From NCBI GenBank assembly GCA_036172665.1, contig CM069873.1:46780001-46844000 (forward strand): 64,000 nt of DNA, given 5' to 3'. This DNA is from Prosopocoilus inquinatus. Its lineage: Eukaryota; Arthropoda; Insecta; Coleoptera; Lucanidae. This document shows positions 1-10,149 of the stretch, one piece after another. The position numbers and the translations under genes were made by a program. The number at the start of each line of letters is the position of its first letter. The first letter of the stretch is position 1. The notes beneath the pieces were generated by a model that saw nothing but the letters and a program-made list of their open reading frames with translations, made no database searches and was not told the origin of the DNA.

Positions 1-622
1 GCCGGTAAGTACCTTTTTCATTGTCACAGGTACCTCGAGCTAGCGCGACGACCCCCAAGGAGAGGGATACGACCCCCCAAATTTCGAACCCTCGGTGGGG
101 TACGTAACAATGGTGGAGGCGCTTAAAAAGCTCGATGTACCAAATTATTGTTCTGTAATTAGGTACATTTAAATTCTGTATTATTTTGGATATTTTCACT
201 GAACAATCTCAATATCTCAGTGGAAACAAAAATACAGAATAGATAATACAATAATTTAAATAATTACTTTTTGTCAGTTTTGAGCGTATATTTAAATAAA
301 AAATAAATATTTTAATATTTTCTGTAAACTGGAAAAGTACAGGCGCGTATCGCAGTCAGCAATTTTGTCAGGTCGCTAACCGTAAAAAGAACCGAAGTAA
401 GTGCGTAATATTTTGCCGCCGCCGCCGGTCGACCGTAATCTGCGGAATAAGTGTTTTCCGAGTAAAAACTTCCGTTGGTAGCTAGCATTGATTAATAAGC
501 AAAATTCTTAACGCGTACTTTGTGGGACAAAACTGAATTAAAATTAAACGCATTAGATAAAATTTAAGCGTATCAAATAAACATTTCTCAATAAATAATT
601 ATAAAAAAAAAAAAAATTAATC
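1..622 (+). other. 5' leader of errantivirus-like element (partial)
   Basis: Non-coding stretch upstream of the integrase-USP ORF. Position 6 onward reads GGTAAGTACC, a strong splice-donor match, which fits the subgenomic splicing used by errantiviruses for env (an acceptor-like tract is seen near 3240-3257). A possible LTR end or primer-binding site lies around 105-130 (GTAACAATGGTGGAGGCGC), but no second LTR is visible, so this is unproven. A run of A at about 603-617 precedes the ORF. The window edge cuts the element. Confidence 0.45.
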
Positions 623-3103
623 TTGCGTAAAATGGCTTCCGGAACAAGAAGCAAAACAAAAAGTCAAGATGAAACGCCAAAAACGGGAGACAAATTTGAT
701 TTTGACATCGCACTGGATCGGGAGGCATTCTTCCCTGCTACCAGAAGTATTTTAACACCGCGTTCACCTGTTGAGAAAGAAGCGCCGGTAGATAGTCAGA
801 ATTTAAGGCTGGAAGCCTCCAAAATATCCACCACAAAAAATGTGCGAATGATAACACTGAGAAAAGAACCAATCAGCGGTCACTTAGGACTCACAAGAAC
901 GTTAGATAAAATTAAGAAAAGATTCTTTTGGCATGAAATGAATAAAGATATCACCAAATACTTTAAGTCTTGCGCAGAATGTCAGATAAGAAAAGGGCCC
1001 ACAACCCAGAAACCAGCCGGGCTATTAAACCCCATTACAGTAGGAGCTCCATTCGAAATGATAGGAATAGATCTACTGGGACCTTTTCCAAGAAGCACGA
1101 TGGGAGCTAAATACATTATTGTAGCAACAGATTATGCAACGAGATGGGCTAAAGCCAAGGCATTACCATCAGGAAAAGCAGAACCAGTTGCAAAGTTTAT
1201 AGTAGAAGAAATAATTTGTAGGCACGGTTCGCCGAAGAAAATTTTAAGTGATCGTGGGACAGTATTTATGTCAAAAATGATTACAGAAATCGTGAGATTG
1301 CTGGGATCAAACAATACTTACACTACAGCCTACAAACCCTCTACGAATGGGTTAACAGAGAGGTTAAATAAGACTATTGTGGACATGATCAGCAAATATA
1401 CCTCTACGTCACAAAAAGACTGGGACACATATCTACCACACTGTATTTTTGCCTATAATTCAACTATACAAGCGGCAGTAAAAACAAGTCCTTTTGTAAT
1501 GGTTTACGTTAGAGAACCAGTGTTGCCAAGTGACGCAGAACTTGGGCAGCCGATGTTCACTGATTACGGCATTAAAAATCAAAAAATTATACAAGAAATA
1601 AGAGAACTAGCGGCTAAAAATCTACAAATTAAACAAACGGAAGATAAAATTAGGTATGATGAAAAACATAGAGAAGTCAAATACAACGTAGGTGATTTAG
1701 TTAAAGTCAAAAATTTTATTAGACAAGTAGGAAAAAGTGATAAACTTCAACCAAAATATTCAGGACCTTTCAAAATAATAGAAAAACGCAACGACTTAAA
1801 TTATGTAATTCAATTTGGGACAGGAAAGAGAAAAAAACAAGATATAATTCATGTCTCACGCTTAGCGCCATACTATATGGAATGGAACAAAGAAAATGAG
1901 GTGAGGAGCAAAAAAGGAAAGATAAGAAACATTGAAGCTCAAAATTCATTGATTAACGAGAAAAAGCAAGATAAAATAAAAAACACTACACGCGAATATT
2001 ATAATTCTAAACTAAAACAACAACGAAATATTAAGAATATAAAAAATAATATTAAAAAGACAATAAATACCGATAAATCACCTTTGGAAAACAATGAAGT
2101 AAAACGTCAAAATGAACCACTTAAAAAGAGTCCTAATAAAATTCAAAAAAATAGCGAAATTTTCAGAAAACAATATTCGGATAAAATAACCGAAAACGTA
2201 TCACTAAACAATCATAAAGATTCTTCAATCTCAAACAGAACTAAAGGGTTAGTTAACCTCGGAAATACATGTTATTTCAATGCAATCATTCAATGTCTGG
2301 CTAATACCGAACCCCTTAAAAAATTCTTTTTAAATTATAAATTCAACTCTCTCCACTGTTTAAGGAAAGGCAGTGTTATGGATATTTTTGCTGAAATTAT
2401 TATGGACTTGTGGAAGTCAACTTGGCCATGGGTAGTTAATATAAAGCAACTGAAAAATAAACTTTCAGAGAAAATTGAAATATTTGTGGGAAATAACCAA
2501 CAGGATGCGCTTGAAGCATTATATTACATACTACAGGAAATAGTAAATGAAAATATCATTTCTGAAATGATTACTGGATTAGCGGAAACCAAAATTCAAT
2601 GCTCAAAATGTGGACAGGAATCAAGTATGACTAATCAATTCCAAAATTTATCATTCCAAATAACAAACTTGGAAAATGAAAGTACGTTTCAAAAACATCT
2701 AGAGAATTTTATGGTCGGTACAAAAGAAGTTATTGAGCTTAACTGTGACTCATGTGGTACAAAGACAAAATGTAATAAATTTTGGAAAATCCTAAAATTG
2801 CCGCAGATATTAATAATTCATCTAGAGAGATACGCTTGGAATGGCAAAGCAGTGGAAAAAATAAACAAAATTGTAAAACCTCCTATAAATAAAATGTGTA
2901 TAAATGAAAGTTCAGTAAATTATCAGTTATACGCAACTGTAAATCATGTAGGTGATTCTCGAAATGGGCATTATTTTGCTCAAATTAGAGACAGGAAACA
3001 TAAGGCCTGGTTAATGTATAATGATAGTCAGGTAACGGATATGCAATCAGAAGAAATAGATACAGAAAATTGTTATCTATTATTTTATGAAAAAATAAAG
3101 TAA
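623..3103 (+). CDS. Retroelement integrase fused to ubiquitin-specific protease (USP), 826 aa
   Basis: Single uninterrupted ORF. Residue 4 is also Met with a better context (AAAATGG), so the start may be 632. Residues 1-75 are polar and could be the gag start, joined by an in-frame internal deletion to integrase. Integrase zinc region is about 80-125 (GHLG at the second His, later CAEC; the usual first His appears to be Arg). The catalytic core has D150, D210 and E246 (DD35E), followed by a GPF/Y module (YSGPF near residue 380). A Lys/Asn-rich linker (about 425-535) leads to a USP domain at about 540-826: Cys box with NLGNTCYFN and Cys550; two CxxC pairs of the fingers (CSKC, CDSC); His box with NGHYF (His783) and YNDSQ (Asp801). 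The known USP role is removing ubiquitin from proteins. Protease, RT and RNase H are missing, so the copy is not autonomous. Fusion to a retroelement integrase is the odd point; a domesticated gene is the alternative. Confidence 0.85.
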   Translation: MRKMASGTRSKTKSQDETPKTGDKFDFDIALDREAFFPATRSILTPRSPVEKEAPVDSQNLRLEASKISTTKNVRMITLRKEPISGHLGLTRTLDKIKKRFFWHEMNKDITKYFKSCAECQIRKGPTTQKPAGLLNPITVGAPFEMIGIDLLGPFPRSTMGAKYIIVATDYATRWAKAKALPSGKAEPVAKFIVEEIICRHGSPKKILSDRGTVFMSKMITEIVRLLGSNNTYTTAYKPSTNGLTERLNKTIVDMISKYTSTSQKDWDTYLPHCIFAYNSTIQAAVKTSPFVMVYVREPVLPSDAELGQPMFTDYGIKNQKIIQEIRELAAKNLQIKQTEDKIRYDEKHREVKYNVGDLVKVKNFIRQVGKSDKLQPKYSGPFKIIEKRNDLNYVIQFGTGKRKKQDIIHVSRLAPYYMEWNKENEVRSKKGKIRNIEAQNSLINEKKQDKIKNTTREYYNSKLKQQRNIKNIKNNIKKTINTDKSPLENNEVKRQNEPLKKSPNKIQKNSEIFRKQYSDKITENVSLNNHKDSSISNRTKGLVNLGNTCYFNAIIQCLANTEPLKKFFLNYKFNSLHCLRKGSVMDIFAEIIMDLWKSTWPWVVNIKQLKNKLSEKIEIFVGNNQQDALEALYYILQEIVNENIISEMITGLAETKIQCSKCGQESSMTNQFQNLSFQITNLENESTFQKHLENFMVGTKEVIELNCDSCGTKTKCNKFWKILKLPQILIIHLERYAWNGKAVEKINKIVKPPINKMCINESSVNYQLYATVNHVGDSRNGHYFAQIRDRKHKAWLMYNDSQVTDMQSEEIDTENCYLLFYEKIK

Positions 3104-3239
3104 TAAACTCTGTAAGTAAGATATAAATTATAGATAGTTATAATTAGAATAAGTAATAAGATAAGAAAACATTAGAAGGGAACAGGTGTACGTATAGGGT
3201 GTAAAATGACATAATCCATATTAATCTTATGCAACCACT

Positions 3240-3257
3240 AATATATTTTTTGTGCAG
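3240..3257 (+). promoter_or_regulatory. Splice-acceptor-like tract before env fragment
   Basis: T-rich tract ending in TTTTTTGTGCAG just before GTACTTACGG, 140 bases after the integrase-USP stop. In errantiviruses env is made from a spliced RNA whose acceptor lies at this place; the donor-like GGTAAGT at the window start would be the partner. Inferred from position and consensus only. Confidence 0.35.
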
Positions 3258-3369
3258 GTACTTACGGAAATAAACCATATCTAGCGGAAGACAGACGTAG
3301 GAAAAAGAGAGCCAACTCACATCAAAATAAAAGTTATAATTTGCAGGAAATTGTAGAAATTCCTAAGCC

Positions 3370-3640
3370 ATGGCGGATATCCGGAAAATATTACAATGGA
3401 TACTAGTAATAGGCGTAATCAAAGGAATATCAGTCAGAGCAACACTGGAAGAAACAGAAGAATTCTATTCGATTCAACAATTTCAGAATACATCGGGGAA
3501 GAAGAAGGTAATCTATTTTTAACCAATACTTTTTGGAAATTACTAACATTCATAGACTTGAAAATATACGAACAAAAATTTAGTCAGATAAAAAACATAT
3601 ATGAAGAAACAAATCAATTATGTGTGCATAGGCACACAAC
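3370..3640 (+). pseudogene. Truncated, frameshifted env-like N-terminus (errantivirus-type)
   Basis: An ATG at 3370 opens a short reading frame whose first ~25 residues are a hydrophobic, signal-peptide-like segment; this frame closes near 3520. The following frame (3396-3662) carries a sequence with the look of an errantivirus glycoprotein N-terminus: acidic stretch, Trp-Lys-Leu-Leu, Asp-Leu, then a Cys near 3620. The two halves are in different frames, so the copy is broken, and it is cut off at about 3640 by the foldback element. Position directly after pol supports env. Similarity is by pattern only. Confidence 0.5.
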
Positions 3641-3644
3641 AACT

Positions 3645-3954
3645 CCACCCTCTGAGTTTTAGCCAGTTGGTTTGAAGTAATTAGAAATTAATAAATTATG
3701 ACGTTTGCAACAATAAAAGAAAACTTTACTTTGCGCTTTGTGAATTATGGCCAAGGTCTGAAGTTTGCATTGAGTACACAGGATGTTCAAAGTTTTTGTT
3801 ATATAACAAAAACACCCTGTGTACTCAATGCAAACTTCAGACCTTGGCCATAATTCACAAAGCGCAAAGTAAAGTTTTTTTTTTATTGTTGCAAACGTCA
3901 CAATTTATTAATTTCTAATTACTTCAAACCAACTGGCTAAAACTCAGAGGGTGG
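3645..3954. mobile_element. 310-bp foldback palindrome (copy 1)
   Basis: Near-perfect inverted repeat with ~150-bp arms and centre at TTGTTATATAACAA (about 3803). Ends are CCACCCTCTGAG and CTCAGAGGGTGG. A second copy, in opposite orientation, forms the centre of the giant palindrome at 9503-9811. No ORF belongs to it. It interrupts the env fragment, and with 24 bases of its usual flank (3955-3978) directly abuts the left breakpoint of the palindrome. Confidence 0.85.
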
Positions 3955-3978
3955 TTTAAACGATAGATTTCGATCCGT

Positions 3979-6454
3979 GAGACAGTTATCCCATGCCTCG
4001 GCTGGATGATCTTCTGCATGCAAATAAAGCTACCAATTTCATCACCACCATGGATCTACAGTCAGGTTACTGGCAGGTGCGAGTCCGCGAAGAAGATCGT
4101 GACAAAACCTGTTTCATCTGTCCTCTAGGAACTTACCGTTTCACGCGAATGCCGTTTGGCCTAACTAATGCACCAATGACATTTCAACGGTTAATGGATA
4201 GGTTTCGTGCGGAATTAAAGGATCGTGCGGTATCCGCCTATTTAGATGACTTGATAGTGATTTCGTGCACCTTCGATGAACACTTAGAAGACTTACGTGC
4301 GGTATTTGACAGATTGGACACTTTTAAATTGTGCGCTCGTCGCGAGAAGTGCGTTTTCGCCGGTAGCACAGTTAAGTATTTAGGACATGTAATTTCGTCA
4401 GATGGTGTTCACGTCGATAAAAGCAAGGTAGACGCTATCATAAATATCGCGCCGCCAAAGAACGTTAAAGGTGTCCTAAGCTTTTACCAAATGTGTTCGT
4501 GGTATAGGCGTTATATCCCGAATTTTGCCGCTGTGGTAAGACCTAAGACCACTTTCCGCGCTTACTAAAAAGAAAGCCGTGTGGCGTTGGGAAGAAGAGG
4601 AACAGAACGCTTTTGACAATCTAAAGACGCTATTAACCCAAGCCCCTATCTTGCAACAAGCAGATCCCTCTAAGCCTTACCTCCTACGGACCGACGCGAG
4701 TGCGTATGCGCTGGGAGCTATTTTATTGCAGGGGGAGGGTGCTGAGGAACGCCCGATAGAATTTGCTAGCCCGCGGAAAGAAAATATTCTACCACCGAGC
4801 GAGAAGCTCTTGCCGTCGTCTGGGCTATGGAGACATTTCGAAGTTACGTGGAGGGAAGCGAAATCCTTGTTATGACGGACCACCAGCCTCTGAAATGGTT
4901 GTTCTCCATAAAATCACCGACCGGACGCTTAGCACGGTGGGCTCTCCAATTACAAGGGTACCATTTAAATCTATCGTACACACCGGGAAAAGCAAATATG
5001 CTGGCCGATGCCTTATCCAGGCTACCTATGAAAAATTCAGACGCCGTTGTGGAAATTCAACCTGTCCTTGTGGATCTACCAGTTCGGACAGCCCAGGAAG
5101 TTCGTGAGGCTCAACTTCAGGACGCAGAGGTAAACAAGATCATTGATGCTTTTGAAGGTGACGATATGTCCGGAACCCGGTGGGCGGAGCGGGGATATAT
5201 CATGGCACAGGGAGTCTTGTACCGCTATGATCAAGATGACGGATGCGACGAAGCTCGACGAGTAGTGCCGGCACAAGAGCGTGCCTCGATTTTGCAGGAA
5301 TACCATGATTCGCCACGGGCCGGTCACTATGGAATCGACCGAACGGTGCAACGGATAGCCTCTAGGTTTTATTTCACGGGCATGAGAAAATACGTCGCCG
5401 ATTATATCCGAGACTACGTGGAATGTCAGAAATACAAGGCTGACAACATGAAGCCAGCCGGACTACTACAAACCCCCGTTGCTGCGAAAAGGTTTGAAGT
5501 AATTGCTGTAGATCTTTTTGGACCCTTACCTGAGACTCCAGAGGGAAACCGTTGGGTATTATGTGTTGAAGACACCACCTCCAAGTGGGTGGAATTCTTT
5601 CCCCTGAAGCAGGCAACGAGTGAACAGTGTGCTAAAGTCATTATTGAAGACATTTGCATGCGTTACGGTACCCCGCGTCGTATAATTTCGGATAACGGTA
5701 CGCAATTCGTTAGTTCAGTAATGCAACAAGTGGCCTGCTGTCTTAACATCCAGCACACCTTAATACCCCTCTACCACCCAGAGAGTAACCCAGTTGAAAG
5801 AAAGAACAGGGATCTTAAGGTGAAATTAGCCATTCTCGTACAGCAGCGTCATAACACGTGGGACGAGCATATCGCCGCGGTGCGGTTTTCCATCAATACG
5901 GCCCTGTGTGAGTCGACGGGTCACACTCCAGCTTACTTAACGTTTGGCCGTCAACTTCGCACCCCAGATGATGTGACACGAGACCTGAGGGCGATAATAG
6001 ACCGGGACAATTTCGTCCCCGAAATCACCCCCTATCTACGTGACTTTTCGCGAGTGCTACGGGAGGCTAAAGAAACTTGGGAAAGACGCCAAGATCTCCG
6101 GAAAGATCAAGCGGATGAAAAACGTAGCATTGGTGCTCCACTCCGGACTGGTGACCAGGTTTTGGTAACTTGTCACCCGCTGAGTAACGCTAAGAAGGGG
6201 TTTTCTGCTAAGTTTGCACCGAGACGCGACGGTCCCTATCGGATTCACCGACGATGCAGTCCAACCACGTACGAAATTGTGAATACGGACGGTGAACTTT
6301 TGGGAAAATTCCACGTCAGTGACCTGCGACCTTTCCACTCCAGGGAAGAAGCAGCCCCGGTGGAAGCCGTGCTGCCGCGCAGAAAACGTGGACGACGTCC
6401 GAAGACGGACCGACTGGCTTCCTCGCCGAGACGCCTTCGAAGCCAGAGGGGGAG
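3979..6454 (+). pseudogene. Ty3/gypsy pol 3' half in left palindrome arm
   Basis: Truncated copy starting inside reverse transcriptase. 3993-4568 encodes RT with the active-site AYLDDLIVI and the MPFGLTNAP motif; a 7-bp duplication (TAAGACC, near 4543) breaks the frame; 4579-4875 encodes the RT thumb and RNase H start (LLRTDASAYALGA); 4827-6461 encodes the rest of RNase H and integrase. It is the mirror image of the right-arm element and lacks gag, protease and 5' LTR. It shares with the right copy a small deletion in RNase H that shifts frame, so that lesion predates the inverted duplication. Confidence 0.9.
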
Positions 6455-6753
6455 TGTATAGCCCCCCGGGAAGTGTCGCCTTCTTACGGAGGGAAAGAGA
6501 ACTGGGATCGGGGGTGTGCGTGGTGGAAGGATATTTGTTTCGCAAAAAGAGACAGAGTTGCCGGTGTGGTTGAAATAAACGGACGCACCCTTCATGAAGT
6601 TCAGTTTCATGTATATTGTTTTTTTTTCTCATTAATTAATATCGTTTTCAAATTCAATTAATATTATAATTAAAATAGTGAAATACATCCAACTTTTCTT
6701 ATAAACTTCGAATCTAAATTTTTTTGGAAATAAAATAAGAAACCCACGCTACA
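6455..6753 (+). repeat. Gypsy 3' LTR in left palindrome arm
   Basis: 299-bp LTR starting TGTATAGCC after the purine-rich tract AGAGGGGGAG and ending GCTACA. It mirrors 12585-12883. The following AAGT is the reverse complement of the ACTT target duplication seen at the right-arm element. Confidence 0.9.
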
Positions 6754-9160
6754 AAGTGTTATTCCGAAGGATTCATAAATCGTATTTTTTTTCCCCGATT
6801 TATACATAACACACATAGTTTATTTTCAGGACTTTTATGTATCAAATAACAGGAAATTATATACTTATTTATTTGTTAGAATAAGAAGTTTTTTCGGGGT
6901 CTTTGGACTATTTATTTTCGCGTTTCCGTGTTGTTTGGTTAGCTCTTATTTGTAAGGTATCTGACAGTTCATTTTAGGTGTTCACATAATTTTTTTTTTT
7001 CTGATTTATACATAACATATATAGTTTATTTTAGATTTTCACATATTAATTTATAATTACTTACATTTAGACATATATATCTTTTAGGATGATTACATTG
7101 TTGTTAGGTTTAACATTTTTATGATTTTGTCAGTGTGATTGGTTGTTTTTAGACATTTTTTAGTGCTTTTAAGATGGTAGCGTACTGCAGATGGCAGTTT
7201 GGTTGCCGAAATACGTATCTACGAATATAAAAATTATTGTGGGCAGAGGTTAATTTCAATTATCTTCTAAACCACAGTGTCCTTTACTATTTTAGTGTAT
7301 CTGAAGAAGAAATAAGAAACAAATCATTTTATCAATGAATACGAATAAGGCATTGATTCGTGCAACTTTTCTTCCATTTAACCAAATTTGTATCTCTTAC
7401 GGTTAAGGAGAACCCTTCAGTGCACACTCAATTTGAAACAGCCGGTATAGCAAAATTAACGAAGGTTCTGTCTACAACAGAAATATTGTATATTGGTGTC
7501 CACTTTAACTGCGTATTATAGAAATTTCCATGCAATTTTTTAAAAAATTTTCTTTCGCCATCGAAGCATTATAAAAAATGAAGCTTGTAAAAAAATTTGG
7601 CGCCCTTTAGTTTCCGAAAAAAATCAAAAATTTTACCCAAATCCACAATATTGCACTGTGTAAGAACCAGCCGCCAGATGATGATATAAATACATTCATA
7701 AATCCTTTTATTGTTTTACTGCTGCAACACCGAAGAATTCGACTCGAACTTGACCTTGAAAGGAATCCAATCTAACGAGCAGAAAGAGATACAGAAAACA
7801 TACCGATGAGAAGTTAGCAATAAAATTCCAGCAATAAAATTATGAAATTTCAAAACGCTGCCACCGCTAAAATAACGATCACAGATCAATAATATTTAAT
7901 CTACTGATTACCCTCCAAAAAAAAACAATAAGTAGGTAGTTATTTGTTAAACAAGACGGTACAATTGTGTGATCATGATCCCAGTAATTAGTGTGGATTG
8001 TTGTTAAATTACTTTTGCGGTTAACATTCTGTTTTATCGACTGTTTTGGGTTGGACAAAGCAAACTTTAACGTTTGCTATTGAAAAAAAAGTAGTATTTA
8101 CAAAGTCATTGCGAAATTAATTCATTAACGGGAATAGAGAGATATTTAAATATATATTAATTATTTATAATAATTATAAAAGGCACCTTGCATCAGAAAC
8201 GGAAAAAATATGCAAAAATAATACTTTTCGGTAAATAATGAAGCAATACCTAATCTTTCTTATTTTTTCAAATTATAAATGAAAAATTTTCCCAAATGGT
8301 GTAACTTTTTGCCGTTCATTGTATACAATTAAAATAGAGAAAACAACGCTACTGAATATTTGTTTGTTTCCTTAATTTATTGGAAGTTAACATGACTTCA
8401 AAAGAGTAAAAATGTAAACATCGTGGTAAATATGACTGCTCGCGCCTTTCGGGTTTCCGAGATCACATGCAAAGGTTGTCTTTCAAATATAAGTACCACT
8501 CAGTTTACTTATACAATACTGTTGCGTTCAAAAACTGTAACGAAAGAGCACTTTCACTTACACATTGAGAGAAAGAACTTTACCCAAAGTGCGTTTTTTT
8601 CAGTTTCTGAACGAGCCCTCAGGTCAGAGAATTTTAGGCATACCGGAAATTCCTCAGCCGTAAAATGTAAAATAAAAATAAGCCCCGCCTATTGTGGCAT
8701 CTCCGATTGCTTTCGATAGAGGGCAGCAGTTTGCAACTACTAATTATAAAATTTCGTAATTCATGTTTTATTTAAATATTATGGCCTTGATTAAGTTTCT
8801 GTTGCTGCAGATCTTCATAAAATTAGTTGCTTTATCTCGGAAAGTTAATTTTAAGTTGAAAATCGACTTCTTAAGTAATAAAAATTATAAAAATTATTAG
8901 AAAATATTAAAAATGACTTTCCGAAATTCCTTATTAAAAAACAAAACGAAAATGTTAAAACTATTCGATGATCAGATCAGTAGTTTTAGCGTAATTCTTG
9001 AACTAGGAAAGTGGCATAATGATGGGGACTAAAACGGGCTCTTAAGTTAACTATGGCTATTTAAACCAGCATGTCATTTTATATTGCACCAAAACAATTG
9101 CTTTCACTGAAAATTTTCACACAGTCATAAAGTAAACATACATATCTATTTAATAATGCC
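6754..9160. other. Non-coding spacer, left palindrome arm
   Basis: AT-rich DNA between the gypsy LTR and the satellite-like units, mirrored in the right arm at about 10150-12584. It holds only short ORFs (for example 98 codons at 8423-8719, changed by the 25-bp deletion near 8545) with no recognisable domain. I see no gene in it. Confidence 0.6.
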
Positions 9161-9165
9161 TTTAT

Positions 9166-9502
9166 GAAGTTTTAGCCGGTTGATTTAAATTAGTTAGAAA
9201 ATTAATTAAATATGGCATTCACAGCAATCAAATAATACTAATTGTGAACGTCCATATCTTTTCATGCAGAATTCGCAAAAACATTCTGTTTGCAGAATAT
9301 TAAAGCACGGATCGAAATCTATCGTTTAAACCACCCTCTGAGTTTTAGCCGGTTGATTTGAAGTAATTAGAAATTAATTAAAAGTGACTCTCAGACCAAT
9401 GAAACACTACCAATTTCAAATGTGCATATCTTTTCTCAGAGCATTTGCATAAAAATTCTGTTTGCAGAATATTAAAGCACGGATCGAAATCTATCGTTTA
9501 AA
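9166..9502 (+). repeat. Two ~176-bp satellite-like tandem units, left of centre
   Basis: Two diverged units each start at GTTTTAGCCGGTTGATTT (about 9169 and 9343) and end with a conserved block holding GAATATTAAAGCACGG and CTATCGTTTAAACC. The foldback starts as a third unit with the same first ~40 bases. Middles of the units differ, so they are related but not identical. Confidence 0.75.
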
Positions 9503-9811
9503 CCACCCTCTGAGTTTTAGCCAGTTGGTTTGAAGTAATTAGAAATTAATAAATTGTGACGTTTGCAACAATAAAAAAAAACTTTACTTTGCGCTTTGTG
9601 AATTATGGCCAAGGTCTGAAGTTTGCATTGAGTACACAGGGTGTTTTTGTTATATAACAAAAACTTTGAACATCCTGTGTACTCAATGCAAACTTCAGAC
9701 CTTGGCCATAATTCACAAAGCGCAAAGTAAAGTTTTCTTTTATTGTTGCAAACGTCATAATTTATTAATTTCTAATTACTTCAAACCAACTGGCTAAAAC
9801 TCAGAGGGTGG
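9503..9811. mobile_element. Foldback palindrome (copy 2) at the centre of the giant palindrome
   Basis: Same 309-bp inverted repeat as at 3645-3954, in opposite orientation as judged by the asymmetric stretch next to the centre (the AAAACACC and TTTGAACATCC sides are swapped). It is the symmetry axis of the 11.4-kb palindrome. Confidence 0.85.
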
Positions 9812-10149
9812 TTTAAACGATAGATTTCGATCCGTGCTTTAATATTCTGCAAACAGAATTTTTATGCAAATGCTCTGAGAAAAGATATGCACATTTGAAA
9901 TTGGTAGTGTTTCATTGGTCTGAGAGTCACTTTTAATTAATTTCTAATTACTTCAAATCAACCGGCTAAAACTCAGAGGGTGGTTTAAACGATAGATTTC
10001 GATCCGTGCTTTAATATTCTGCAAACAGAATGTTTTTGCGAATTCTGCATGAAAAGATATGGACGTTCACAATTAGTATTATTTGATTGCTGTGAATGCC
10101 ATATTTAATTAATTTTCTAACTAATTTAAATCAACCGGCTAAAACTTCA
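9812..10149 (-). repeat. Two ~176-bp satellite-like tandem units, right of centre
   Basis: Mirror image of 9166-9502. Each unit carries TTTAAACGATAG next to the unit junction; the same block sits at 3955-3978, next to foldback copy 1. Confidence 0.75.

Noticed and set aside
3659..3901. 80-codon ORF on the minus strand
   Set aside because: Lies wholly within the foldback palindrome; not a gene.
6057..6661. ORFs on both strands over the gypsy integrase end and LTR (191, 121, 93 and 62 codons) and mirror copies at 12677-13281
   Set aside because: Shadows of the integrase frame and LTR, duplicated because of the palindrome.
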